From Bacteroidales bacterium (GTDB taxonomy: Bacteria > Bacteroidota > Bacteroidia > Bacteroidales > UBA932), in the NCBI GenBank assembly GCA_017617475.1, contig JAFZWC010000053.1, positions 1 to 64,000 on the forward strand: DNA of 64,000 bases. The letters run 5' to 3'. This document shows, in pieces, positions 16,357 through 26,600 of this stretch; within the stretch, counting starts at the first letter, position 1, and each line of letters opens with the position of its first letter. Below the pieces are notes generated by a model that was given only the letters and a program-made list of their open reading frames with translations, did not search any database and had not been told where the DNA came from. The translations under genes and the position numbers were made by a program.

Positions 16357-18594
16357 TTATCGTACACTAAAGGAAAGGGCTTCGCCGGAGGCGCTGTCAC
16401 CAGCCACCCAAAGCTGGAACTGTCCCGGTTCTACCTGTTTTTGCATATCTAACCCATAGAAAGCCAACTCGGCAACCGGAATGTCCAGCGTGAGGCGGCA
16501 GCTTTCACCCGCCTTCAGGCTCACGCGCCGGAATGCCTTGAGTTCTTTCACCGGACGGGTCACGGAGCCCACCAGGTCACGGATATAAACCTGGGCCACT
16601 TCCGTTCCTTCACAGGCACCGGTATTGGCCAGGTTGAAACTTACATGCAGCACCTCGTCCTCCGTATAACTGTTCTTGTCCAGAGCAATGTCGGAATAGG
16701 CGAAAGAGGTATAACTGAGCCCGAAGCCGAAGGGGAAAAGCGGATAGGCACCGTAGTCCAGGTAATAGGAAGTATTGCCCAGAGAAGTCTGACCCGCTTC
16801 GGCCGGAATGTCGTCCAGAAGAGTTTCTCCCTTGTAAGGACGTCCAGTCATATTGTGGCTGTAGTACAGGGGAGCCTGTCCCACGGTGCGCAGGAATGTG
16901 ATGGGCGTCTTGCCGGAAGGATTCACATCGCCGAAGAGGAGGTTGGCCAGAGCCGGACCGCCCATGGTGCCGGGATGGAAGCTATACAGCATGGCGTTCA
17001 CGTTGGGGAGGTCGCGCTCAATGGTAAGCGGGCGGCCGGCCATTACGGTGGCCACCACCGGCTTGCCCGCAGTCTTCAGGGCTTCGAGCAGTTCGCTCTG
17101 GGAACCCATCAAGTTAAGGTCGGCCAGGCTGTGAGCCTCTCCGGAGAGGATGGCTTCCTCGCCCAGGAACGCCAGCACTACGTCGGCACGGCGGGCGGCG
17201 GCCACAACATCTGAGAAGCCGCTGCGCTTCTCACGGCTGTACGTGAGTCCGGGGACATAGTCCACCAGGCCGGGGAAACGGGCCTGCAAGGCCTTCAGGG
17301 GCGTAACGGTATGCGCTTTCTGCCCGTCGAAAGCCCAGGTGCCCAGCTGGTCGTGCGGGGCGTCGGCCATAGGGCCGGTGACCAGGATACGGACACCCGC
17401 CTTCAGAGGCAGTACGCCGTCGTTCTTCAGGAGAATGGCCGATTCTTCCGCCGTCTTTTGGGCGGCAGCCAGGTGTTCGGGGGCATACTGAACCGCCTGG
17501 GACGCCTCAACGTTTACATAAGGGTTCTCAAACAGGCCCAACATGAACTTCACGCGAAGGATGTTGCGCACGGCATTGTCAATGGTATTCTGCTTCACGG
17601 CACCGCTCTTCACCAGTTCTTCCAGATGGGAGAGGAAGCCGAAAGTCATCATGTCCATGTCTACGCCGGCGTTAGCTGCCTTTTCGGCCACGTCCTTGCG
17701 GTCGGCGCCAAATCCGTGGGCTATCATCTCTCCCATGGAATCCCAGTCGGTGACCACCAGGCCGTCGAAGCCCCATTCGCCACGCAGTACGTCTTTCACA
17801 ACGAAGGTGTTGCCCGTGGAGGGCACGCCGTCGTTGTCATTAAAAGACGTCATCAGCGTCATGGCGCCGGCCTTTACCGCCGCCTCGAAAGGAGGAAGGT
17901 ATACGTTGCGCAACTGGCGCTCGGTGAGGTAGGTACTGTTATAGTCCCGGCCGCCTTCCGCAGCACCGTAGCCGACGAAATGCTTGATGCAGGCTGCCAT
18001 GGAGGTGGAATCGGCCGTGCGGCCCTGATAACCGTATACCATGGCTTCCGCCATTCGGGTGTCCAGGTACGTATCTTCACCGCTGCCCTCGGCAATACGC
18101 CCCCAGCGGGGGTCGCGGGCAATGTCCAGCATGGGCGAGAAAGTCCAGCGGACACCCTGCGACGTGGCCTCCACAGCCGCCACACGGGCCCCCTCCTCTA
18201 CCAGGTCGGGGTCAAAAGTGGCCGCCAGTCCCAGGGGAATGGGGAAAACCGTATGAAAACCGTGAATGACGTCGCGGCCCACCAGAAGGGGAATCCCCAG
18301 ACGGGACTCCTCCACGGCCAGGCGCTGGAAGGCGTTGATCTTTACCGGATCCACCTCGTTGAGGATAGAGCCCACCTGGCCCTTGCGGATAGATTCGGCA
18401 TAGTTGGACACGTCGCCGCCGGCCGAGACCTGGTTCATCTGACCTATTTTTTCGGCCAGGGTCATCCGGGACAGCAGCGCCTCTACGCGGCTTTCCACTT
18501 CGGCAGTAGCCCTCACGGTGGAAGGCTTCTGCTCCTGGCAGGAAAGGACGGCGCAAAGAACGGCCAACAGGCATAGGTTTAGGATGTGTTTCAT
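16357..18594 (-). CDS. GH3-family beta-glucosidase lipoprotein
   Basis: A 745-residue family 3 glycosidase with a lipoprotein signal (LCAVLSCQEQ). The N-terminal barrel holds the nucleophile Asp283 in LVVTDWDSMGEM, plus the conserved GRIAEGSGEDTYLD and CIKHFVGYGA blocks. The alpha/beta sandwich (about 390-620) contains VVATVMAGRPLTI, and a fibronectin III-like C-terminal domain follows. Such enzymes release glucose from short beta-glucan oligosaccharides. In this locus it would finish the breakdown begun by the GH16 and GH30 enzymes. The gaps to both neighbours are 2-3 bp, indicating one operon. Confidence 0.93.
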   Translation of the reverse strand: MKHILNLCLLAVLCAVLSCQEQKPSTVRATAEVESRVEALLSRMTLAEKIGQMNQVSAGGDVSNYAESIRKGQVGSILNEVDPVKINAFQRLAVEESRLGIPLLVGRDVIHGFHTVFPIPLGLAATFDPDLVEEGARVAAVEATSQGVRWTFSPMLDIARDPRWGRIAEGSGEDTYLDTRMAEAMVYGYQGRTADSTSMAACIKHFVGYGAAEGGRDYNSTYLTERQLRNVYLPPFEAAVKAGAMTLMTSFNDNDGVPSTGNTFVVKDVLRGEWGFDGLVVTDWDSMGEMIAHGFGADRKDVAEKAANAGVDMDMMTFGFLSHLEELVKSGAVKQNTIDNAVRNILRVKFMLGLFENPYVNVEASQAVQYAPEHLAAAQKTAEESAILLKNDGVLPLKAGVRILVTGPMADAPHDQLGTWAFDGQKAHTVTPLKALQARFPGLVDYVPGLTYSREKRSGFSDVVAAARRADVVLAFLGEEAILSGEAHSLADLNLMGSQSELLEALKTAGKPVVATVMAGRPLTIERDLPNVNAMLYSFHPGTMGGPALANLLFGDVNPSGKTPITFLRTVGQAPLYYSHNMTGRPYKGETLLDDIPAEAGQTSLGNTSYYLDYGAYPLFPFGFGLSYTSFAYSDIALDKNSYTEDEVLHVSFNLANTGACEGTEVAQVYIRDLVGSVTRPVKELKAFRRVSLKAGESCRLTLDIPVAELAFYGLDMQKQVEPGQFQLWVAGDSASGEALSFSVR

Positions 18595-18597
18595 ACT

Positions 18598-19719
18598 CTA
18601 CAGTTTCTTGAACACTCGGACATAGTCCACTTCGTATGTGGCGGGCAGACCGGTCTGGTCGGTTTTGCCACCCATGTTTCCACCCCAAGCCATATTCAGC
18701 TTCAAGTAGAAAGGATTGTCAAACGGCCAGTGGTCGTAACCCTGCCCGTCATTCTTGAAGGTCAGGTGCAATTGGCCGTCAATATAGAATTTCATTTCGG
18801 CCGACGTCCATTCCAATGCGTATACATGGTACTCTGTGGCGGCATTGGCAACCGACTGGACGTGGGTTTTCTGGGTACCGGCCGGCCAGTTGAAGGCGTT
18901 GCAATGGATGCTGGAAGAACTTTTGTTCTTGCCCTGGGTAGAGATGGCATACTCCATGATGTCAATTTCTCCGTCACCCGGCCAGGTTTTAAAGTTCTTG
19001 GGCATCATCCAGAATGCGGGCCACGCACCCGGCACGTCGGAAACTTTCAGACGGGCCTCGAACCAGCCATACTTCCAGCTCTTGTTGGTATTCATGCGGA
19101 TAGAATAGACCGTGTTGCCGATCTTGCGGGCCTGGATTTTCAGGGAACCCTCGGAAACAAAGGCAAGGTTTTCCCCTCCCTGAGAGCCGGCCACATACAC
19201 TTGCTCCTCGTTGTTTCCCCAGCCGCCGCCGCCGGTTTCATACCACCATTCGGCGCTGTTGGGCTTGCCGTCCACGTCAAATTCGTCGTTCCATTCCAGC
19301 GCATAGCCGTCGGGAACCACCATTTCCGGTGCGGGTTTGGGGAGGTCTTCCTCATTGAGGTCCTGCCGCACAGGAACATCCAACGTCTTGGAACCAAAAC
19401 GGAAGGTAACCGTGGTTTCCCGGATCTCGCCGGTACGGTTGGCTTTCAGTTCCACCTTCACCGCGGAAGAGCCCTTGATGCCGCCGGAGGGAGACACGGA
19501 ACACCAGTCCTTGTCGGCCACGCTTACGCCCCAGTCTCCGGTGGCGGTAACCGCCAGGGATACCGTCTGGGCCTCATAGCCCACGCTGACGGAGGTCGGG
19601 GTCACGCTGAGCGTCACCTCCGGTGCGGGAACCGGTTCGCCTCCGCAGGAGCAGTTGAAAAGGGTTGCTGCCATCACCAGCAGCAGCAACCCTTTTGCCT
19701 TATTAACCAACCACTTCAT
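18598..19719 (-). CDS. GH16-family endo-beta-glucanase (laminarinase-like) with BACON-like domain
   Basis: A 373-residue exported protein. After the signal (LVMAATLFNCSCGGE, a lipobox-like Cys) comes an all-beta domain at about residues 35-115 that resembles BACON carbohydrate-binding modules (SVTPTSVSVGYEAQTVSLAV). The GH16 jellyroll follows, with the catalytic motif GEIDIMEY (nucleophile Glu251, Asp253, acid/base Glu256). The bulged ExDxxE form is typical of beta-1,3-glucanases (laminarinases). It is likely surface-exposed, cutting the polymer before import. The start directly abuts the stop of the glycan-binding gene. Confidence 0.92.
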   Translation of the reverse strand: MKWLVNKAKGLLLLVMAATLFNCSCGGEPVPAPEVTLSVTPTSVSVGYEAQTVSLAVTATGDWGVSVADKDWCSVSPSGGIKGSSAVKVELKANRTGEIRETTVTFRFGSKTLDVPVRQDLNEEDLPKPAPEMVVPDGYALEWNDEFDVDGKPNSAEWWYETGGGGWGNNEEQVYVAGSQGGENLAFVSEGSLKIQARKIGNTVYSIRMNTNKSWKYGWFEARLKVSDVPGAWPAFWMMPKNFKTWPGDGEIDIMEYAISTQGKNKSSSSIHCNAFNWPAGTQKTHVQSVANAATEYHVYALEWTSAEMKFYIDGQLHLTFKNDGQGYDHWPFDNPFYLKLNMAWGGNMGGKTDQTGLPATYEVDYVRVFKKL

Positions 19720-20646
19720 TTATTTTTCTTCCATGAATATGATGTCACTGGCTTCAATCACGGAGCCGATGGGGCTGCGGCCGAAGTCGAAGATGAGCAT
19801 CACATTGTCACCGGAGACGGCCTGCTTGAGACCGCGCTTGACATAGAGAAGCGTTTCACCAGCAGCGAGCTTCACCTGACCGTCATAGAAGAACGAATGG
19901 ATATCATCGGATTCTTCGGGATCGTTGGTGAGCTTGATGGTCACCGTCATATCTTCAGTAGCCGTGAGTTTCACGCTGAAGGCATAGGTGTTCTCGCTGG
20001 AGGAGGCGATACCGCTCTTGAGCTTGGTCTGACCCATCCATTCGCTGCCACCGACACCTTCGGGGATGGTCACCTTGATGCCGTTGCCGGCCGTGACATC
20101 GTAATCCGGGGTAATACCGCCAGACCAGTCGGCAGGAGAATACCACGTCTCTACGTTCAGGCTAGCGCCGGCCCAGAGATTAGCGTCCATATGCTCCTGG
20201 AACACAATGTCCTTGGCTTCAATGGTAGAGCCGATGGGGCTGCGGCCGAAGTCGAAGATGAGCATGACGTTGTCGCCGGAAACACTCTGTTTGAGGTTGT
20301 GCTTGCGGTAGACGAGGGGCTCGCCGGCCGTGAGCTTCACCTGTCCGTCGTAGAAGAAGGAGTGAATGTCGTCACTTTCCTCGGGATCGTTGGTGAGCTT
20401 GATGGTCACGGTCATGTCTTCATTGGCCAGGAGGGTGACGCTGAAGTCGTATTCCTTCTCGCTGGAAGAGGCTATGCCGCTCTTGAGCTTGGTCTGACCC
20501 ATCCATTCGCTGCCGCCCACGCCCTCGGGGATGGTCACCTTGATGCCGTTGCCGGCGGTGACTTCATAGTCAGGGGTGATGCCGCCGCTCCAGTCGCCCG
20601 GGGAGTACCAGGTTTCCACATTGAGCGTAGCTGCCTTCCAGAAGTT
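19720..20646 (-). repeat. Tandem module duplication in the glycan-binding gene
   Basis: Two coding repeats of about 460 bp, 20182-20646 and 19720-20181, lie head to tail in frame. By hand alignment their proteins differ at about 23 of 150 positions, much closer than other internal repeats of this protein, so the duplication looks recent. Confidence 0.9.
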
Positions 20647-22155
20647 GGTGTCGCCATTCACGTCGTAATTGGTGGGATCCAGAGGCTCCACGGGGTCGGG
20701 TTCGGGCGTAGGATCTACCTGTCCGTCCTTCGGGCGGTAGATGAACTGCCAGGAGATACCGTCAAAGTTGGCCACCACAAACAGCTTGTTCTTGGTGAGT
20801 TCCTTGACATACAGGCGGTTGGTCTCGGTGAGCACCTGAGGCTTGGGAATGTAGCCATAGAGCACGCCGGCGGGGAGTTCAATATAGTCTCCCACCTCGT
20901 CGCTGCCCAGGACGTAGACCGATTCCATCAGTTCTGCCGGGGCGTCATAGTCGGTGCTTCCGTCGCCGGAATAATAACCGTCGGGACGCCAGCCGGATTC
21001 CCAGTTGCAGTATACCATACCGTCTTCACCCGGATTGAACACATACTTGCCGTTGGCAAAGAAGGTGATTTCATCGTCCTTCACGCCGAAGCCGTCCTTG
21101 TCGTGCGGGTTCGCGCTCCACCAGCCACCGGAGTTGCCGAAGTCGGGACCGCAGCCCATGTAACCGGCCGATTCGTTGTCAAGAACCCAGGTCTTGCTTT
21201 CAACGCCGAAGAGAGGATCGGGCTCACCCACTACGGATCCCTTGGGAACAAACTCGTAGTACCAGGAAATACCGTCGGTGTTGTCGGGAGTATAGACCGT
21301 CGCCATCAGCTGAAGCTTCTTCTTCATGGACGAAGTGCCGGTCTCAAGCACCTGATAACGAGGCTCTTCCACGATGCTCTTGTGCGGAACATAGGACATT
21401 TCGCTGCCGGAATCCATCACCAGGAAGATTTCTTCGATGCCGGCATCGTTCCAATTGTTCTCGAAAGAATACTTGGTGGTTTTCTTCTCGGTCTGGAACA
21501 GGTAGTCTTCATCGGCCGTCTTGTACTCCGTCTTATACTCGGAGCCCTTGTTGGCATAGCCCTGACCGTCGCCGGGATCATACGTATACTTACCCTCAAG
21601 ATCGAACGTCATCACGTCGTCATAAAGGAAGCCCTTCTTGCCGTTGGCCTCACAGGACCACCAGGCCTTGGGGTCGCCCACGGGGCCGCAGCCGAAGTGA
21701 CCGTTCTCGGTGCTGTTCCAAACCCAATCCTGGGATTCGCCGTTAGAGATAGCCTTGATATAAGGCGTAGGATCGAACGGGTCGCGGTAGGTGTTGTTCA
21801 TGGTGAAAGTCTTCACCAGGGAACCCTGGGACAGACCATTGGCGTTGTAAGCCTTCACCTCAACAGTGTGCTCGCCTTCTTCGCGGAAACGCAGTCTGAC
21901 AGCGTTCTCCGTATAAGAATAGCGCTTTCCGGCCTTTCCATCAATCTTCTGGTCGCCGAAGATCCATACGGGCACCACGCCCTTGGTGTTCATCACAAAA
22001 GTGACATAGTTGGTTTCCTGATCCACCTCGATGGTCACATCCAGGTTGGAGGCCTGCGGCAGACCGCTGGCGTTGGGAACAGGATATTCAGGGGTACAAG
22101 CGGCAGCGGAAACAGCCAGCGCCGCGATTGCGATATATTGCCAGATTGTTTTCAT
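19720..22155 (-). CDS. Surface glycan-binding protein with duplicated C-terminal modules
   Basis: An 811-residue exported protein (MKTIWQYIAIAALAVSAAAC, lipobox-like) in the usual position of a surface glycan-binding protein after susD. An N-terminal PKD-like domain (about 25-125) comes first. Two related modules (about 130-300 and 310-470) share the pattern GCGP..WWS....K.GF..D. A Pro/Asp-rich linker (DPTPEPDPVEPLDP, about 485-500) is followed by two nearly identical C-terminal modules (504-658 and 659-811), both beginning with LNVETWYSP and containing SEWMGQTKLKSGIASSSE. Binding of the locus's beta-glucan is inferred from position and module type; I do not recognise a numbered carbohydrate-binding family. 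Confidence 0.82.
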   Translation of the reverse strand: MKTIWQYIAIAALAVSAAACTPEYPVPNASGLPQASNLDVTIEVDQETNYVTFVMNTKGVVPVWIFGDQKIDGKAGKRYSYTENAVRLRFREEGEHTVEVKAYNANGLSQGSLVKTFTMNNTYRDPFDPTPYIKAISNGESQDWVWNSTENGHFGCGPVGDPKAWWSCEANGKKGFLYDDVMTFDLEGKYTYDPGDGQGYANKGSEYKTEYKTADEDYLFQTEKKTTKYSFENNWNDAGIEEIFLVMDSGSEMSYVPHKSIVEEPRYQVLETGTSSMKKKLQLMATVYTPDNTDGISWYYEFVPKGSVVGEPDPLFGVESKTWVLDNESAGYMGCGPDFGNSGGWWSANPHDKDGFGVKDDEITFFANGKYVFNPGEDGMVYCNWESGWRPDGYYSGDGSTDYDAPAELMESVYVLGSDEVGDYIELPAGVLYGYIPKPQVLTETNRLYVKELTKNKLFVVANFDGISWQFIYRPKDGQVDPTPEPDPVEPLDPTNYDVNGDTNFWKAATLNVETWYSPGDWSGGITPDYEVTAGNGIKVTIPEGVGGSEWMGQTKLKSGIASSSEKEYDFSVTLLANEDMTVTIKLTNDPEESDDIHSFFYDGQVKLTAGEPLVYRKHNLKQSVSGDNVMLIFDFGRSPIGSTIEAKDIVFQEHMDANLWAGASLNVETWYSPADWSGGITPDYDVTAGNGIKVTIPEGVGGSEWMGQTKLKSGIASSSENTYAFSVKLTATEDMTVTIKLTNDPEESDDIHSFFYDGQVKLAAGETLLYVKRGLKQAVSGDNVMLIFDFGRSPIGSVIEASDIIFMEEK

Positions 22156-22167
22156 GATTGCCTGGTA

Positions 22168-23673
22168 TTAATAGTTGTTCGGCTGAAGGGCCGGATCCTT
22201 GTCAATCTCACCCTGAGGGATGGGCCAGTACTTCTTGTTCTCGGACCAGTCGATCTGGCGATACTCGTGATTGGCAGCCCTGAGCACGGATGCGGCCAGG
22301 CCGCTGCGGACCAGATCCCAGTAACGCTTGCCTTCTCCCACAAACTCCTTGTGGCGCTCCTGGATAATGTCTTCACGGGAGGTTCCGGTGTCGTGGCAAT
22401 TGGCACGGTCGCGGACCTGCTGGAGGTAGCTGCTGCCATCCTGTCCCAGAAGGACGGAAAGCTCGGCGGCGTTCAGCAGGGTTTCGGCATAACGGTAGAT
22501 GCGCTCGTTGTTGCCGTAGTTCAGGTTATCGGAAGCTTTGTAACCATGGTTACCGCCTTCGCGGGCGATGTACTTGAGGTTCCAGAAGCCGGTATCCTGC
22601 CAACGGGGAGTGTACTCCGCGCCGGGATGAGCCTCGGCATATTTGGCGAAGTTCAGGATGCCGCCATCCTTGCGGATGTCGTCGTCGTCGTACATGTCAT
22701 ACGCGCTCTTGGCGATGGTGCCGAAGCCCCAGCCCTCATGGAAGTCGGGAACATTCTTGGTAGCGGGAATGCCGGTGAGGATGGAGTTCACCTGACCGCC
22801 GGCGGCGATGGAGTTACCCCAGTCGCGGATACCGCCTTCGGACATGTAGTTGATTTCCCAGATGGATTCGGGACCCCATTCACCGCTTTCTTCCCAGATT
22901 CCGGCAAAATCGGCCACCAGGGAATACTGGTTGCTGCTGATGATTTCCTTCATGTAATCCAGAGCCTTCTGGTAACGGGACTGGTCGTTCTGGTACATCA
23001 CGGCCTCGGCATAAAGCATATAGGCCATGGCCTTGGTCACGCGACCCTCGCTGCCCACGGCGGCCTTCATGGGAAGGACATTGAGGGCCAGGGCGTCTTC
23101 GATGAGCTTGATGAAATTGGCATACACCTCGTCATGACCCAGCTGGGGAGCGAAGTACGGAGCCTCCAGGAGTTCCTCCCAGTAAGGGACGTTGCCCCAG
23201 AGCTTCCACAGCATATTGTAGTAGTAAGCCATGAGCACCTTGGCTTCGGCCACATAGAGTTTCTTGGTGGTATCGTCCACACCTTCGGCGGAATCAATGT
23301 ACTTGATGAGCGTAGCGGCGCGGTTGATGCCGGAATAGTTCACCGTCCACATCTGGTTGCATACGTCGGTGGAAGTGGCGGTGTAATAGTGCGTCTTCAC
23401 GATGATGGGCTGGTCACCTTCGTTGGAGCCGCCGGCATACACGTCGTCACCCATCACGTCAAAGATGAGGTGGAGGTTGTCGTACTGGCCGAAGGCATAG
23501 TCGTACCACTCCAGCGGGTCATAGGCGGCCACCAGGCATTGGAAGAGACGCTCCGGAGTATTGAAATACTCGTCAAGCGGTTCGGAACTGTTGTGCTTGG
23601 GATTGATGAAATCCTTGGAGCAGGCAGACAGCAGAACGGCAAGGGCAGTGAGTGCAAAAATTATCTTTTTCAT
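22168..23673 (-). CDS. SusD/RagB-family glycan-binding lipoprotein
   Basis: A 501-residue outer-membrane lipoprotein (LAVLLSACSKDF) of the SusD family, an alpha-helical TPR-based lid that docks on the SusC porin and captures oligosaccharides. Family features include the early DEYFNTPERLFQCLVAAYDPL segment, WTVNYSGINRAATLIKYID, and the C-terminal RYWDLVRSGLAASVL and KKYWPIPQGEIDKDP (the near-invariant PIP..E motif). It sits 12 bp after susC, as usual. The exact glycan cannot be read from SusD; the neighbouring enzymes point to beta-glucan. Confidence 0.96.
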   Translation of the reverse strand: MKKIIFALTALAVLLSACSKDFINPKHNSSEPLDEYFNTPERLFQCLVAAYDPLEWYDYAFGQYDNLHLIFDVMGDDVYAGGSNEGDQPIIVKTHYYTATSTDVCNQMWTVNYSGINRAATLIKYIDSAEGVDDTTKKLYVAEAKVLMAYYYNMLWKLWGNVPYWEELLEAPYFAPQLGHDEVYANFIKLIEDALALNVLPMKAAVGSEGRVTKAMAYMLYAEAVMYQNDQSRYQKALDYMKEIISSNQYSLVADFAGIWEESGEWGPESIWEINYMSEGGIRDWGNSIAAGGQVNSILTGIPATKNVPDFHEGWGFGTIAKSAYDMYDDDDIRKDGGILNFAKYAEAHPGAEYTPRWQDTGFWNLKYIAREGGNHGYKASDNLNYGNNERIYRYAETLLNAAELSVLLGQDGSSYLQQVRDRANCHDTGTSREDIIQERHKEFVGEGKRYWDLVRSGLAASVLRAANHEYRQIDWSENKKYWPIPQGEIDKDPALQPNNY

Positions 23674-23685
23674 ATCCGTTGTCTG

Positions 23686-26600
23686 TTAGAAAGTTACATT
23701 GACACCAAAGGTGACGGTTCTGTTCTGGGGATAAACGCCACGGTCCACACCCACTTCGCGGAAACCTCCGGATACTTCCGGATCGCAGCCGGTGTACTTG
23801 GTGAGCGTGAAAGCGTTCTCTACCTGTGCAAAGAGCCTCAGGCGGGAGACAAAAGCCTTCTTGGTAATGGCGGAAGGCAGGGTGTAACCCAGCTGGATGT
23901 TGCGGGCGCGCAGGAAAGAGGCGTCTTCCATCCAGTAATCGGATACGCGGTAATTCTCGTTGGCCGAATCGAAGGCGAAACGGGGATATTTGTTGGTGGA
24001 ACCTTCGCCCGTCCAGCGGTTGAGGATGGACTTGGGCAGGTTGATGTAGTAAAGGTCGGTACGGCGGGTGACGTTGAGCGTCTGGGCACCCAGCTGGCCC
24101 TGGAGGAGCATGGAGAAGTCGAAGCCCTTCCAGTCCAGGGTGAGGGTAAGGCCGAAGGTCCAGTCAGGAATACCCTTACCCAGTTTGGTGCGGTCGTTGT
24201 CATCGATGACACCGTCGCCATTGATGTCCTTCCAGCGGAAGTCGCCGGGCTGGGCCTTGGGCTGGATGAGTTCTCCCTTGTCGTTCACATAGGAGTTAAC
24301 CTCCTCCCAGTTCTGGAACATGCCGTCGGTCTTCCAACCCCAGAAGTACGGGAACACTTCACCCACTTCGCCGCGGGTAAGGGAGCCGATCTTATGGGAA
24401 GAAGTGATGATGTAGGAGGATTCGGCCGCCAGCTTGGTGAGTTTGTTCACATTGTAGGAGGCATTGGCCCTGATTCCGTAGTTGAAGTCTCCTGCGGAGC
24501 CACGGTAACCCAGGTCGATTTCGATACCGGAGTTGCGCATGGTACCCACGTTGCCGGTAGGAGCGGAGTCGCCGGCATAGGTAGGAACCTGCATTTCCAT
24601 CAGCATGCCGGAGGCATCCTTGATATAGTAGTCCAGAGTAGCCGTGAGCTGGTTTCCGAAGAAGCCCAGGTCTACACCGAAGTCGGTCTGGATGGACTGT
24701 TCCCACTTGGCGTTGGGGTTGGACAGGCCGGAGGCCTTCACGCCGATGTTCACGGCTTCCGTTGCATTGGCGCCGGAACCGAAGATGTAGTTGTTGCCGG
24801 AATTGGCATACACGGCATACAGGAAGTCGCTCAGGTTGTCCTTACCGTTGATACCCCAGGAAGCGCGGAGCTTGGCCATGGAGATAACGTTGTTGTATTT
24901 GAGGAATTCCTCGTTCTTCATGTTCCAGCCCAGGGAAGCGGACGGGAAGGTACCCCACTTGTTGTTGGGGCCGAAATGGGAGGAAGCATCCCGGCGGATG
25001 GTTGCCTGGGCCAGGAAGCGCTCGTCAAAGTTATACGAGACACGGCCGAAGTAAGACAGGATGCTGTAAGGAATGGAGTTCCAGCGGCCCCAGCCGTTGC
25101 GGTCTCCGTCACTCTGCTGACCCAGCGTATTGTCCACGCTGATCTTCCAGGGATCGTCCGGATATATTAAACCCAGGGCGGAAGCTCCCACATAGGAAGA
25201 GGAAGACCTGTAGGCAGACTGGCCCAGAACCACGTTCAGAGTGTGCTTGCCAAAGGTCTTGTCATAAGTAAGAGTGTTCTCCACCTGATAGCTGAAGTAG
25301 CGGTTCATGCTCTGGGAAGCGGAAGAACCATAGTTGGTCTTGGATACCGTAGATGCATTACCGTTCTTGTCGTACACCGTGCTTTCCGTAACCGAATCCA
25401 GGCTATAGCTCTTGGAGGTAAGGAAATACTGTTTGGTATAGCTGTGGCTGTAAACATAAGAGAGATCCAGGGTGAGGGCATTGCGGAATTTGAGCCCGTC
25501 GATGAGCTGGAGCTCGGTGGTTATACCGCCCACGATTTTGTCTGTGCTGGTGTAAGCGTGGGGGCGGTCCAGCATGGCGATAGGGTTGGCCTGCTCGTTG
25601 TAAGTACCGCCGTCGGCGATGAAATAGGCCACACCTTCACTGTTGCGGATGATATAGGGATATCCGGCCGGATAGAGAGTCTTGTAACGGGCCTCTTCGG
25701 CGGCATCGGCATAGATGGGATCCAGCGGAGACATGCCCAGGGCAGAGCCCAGCGGAGAGCCGTACTCGGAGTTGGCGGAGATGCTGGCGCTCTTGATATG
25801 GGCGTAGGAAATCTGGTTGCTCAAGGTGAGCTTGTTGAGCCAGTTCCGGTTGGCCGATTCGTCAAACAGGGTGATGCCCACGTTCTCACGCAGCGTGATT
25901 CTGTCATAATAGGACTGGTCGAAACGGCCGCCGATGGTGCCCTTTGTAGAAAGGTAGCTGCCAGAGACGCTGTAGTTGACGCGGCTGGTTCCACCGGACA
26001 CATTGAGGTCGTGCTTGACGATGGGGGCGTTCTTGTCAAAGATGGCGCCCACCCAGTCGGTTCCCTCACCCAGGGAATAGGGATCGTCATAAATGGGAGC
26101 GTTGCCGGCGTTGAGCATACCCTCGTTCATCATGATGGCATACTCGGTAGCGTTGAGCACGGCAGGCTTGCGCCAGGGGTTCTGCATACCATAGGAGAAG
26201 TCGTAATTCACGACGGTCTTTCCTTCCTTGCCGGATTTGGTGGTCACCAGAACAACACCGTCGGCCGCACGGGCACCGTAAACGGCGGCGGAAGCGGCAT
26301 CCTTGAGAACGTCAATACGCTCAATGTCGTTGGGGTTGATGTAGTCAATGCTGCCGGCCGGCATACCATCAACTATATAAAGCGGGGAAGCGTGGTTGAT
26401 GGAACCGACACCGCGGACGATCACGGTAGAGCTGGCACCCGGAGCACCGGAGTTCTGGGTAACCTGGACACCGGAGGTCATGCCCTGGAGCATGTTGTCC
26501 ACACGGGTCTGGGACTGCACCTTCAAGTCGTCGGAGGTCACCGAGGAAATGGAGGCCGTCACCACGGATTTCTTCTGGACGCCGTAGCCGATGACTACGG

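Noticed and set aside
18586..25170. A 2194-codon open frame on the plus strand opposite the beta-glucan operon
   Set aside because: It lies antisense to six clearly conserved genes and has repetitive, composition-driven protein sequence. GC-rich codon choice in the real genes (few TTA, CTA and TCA codons) keeps the opposite strand open.
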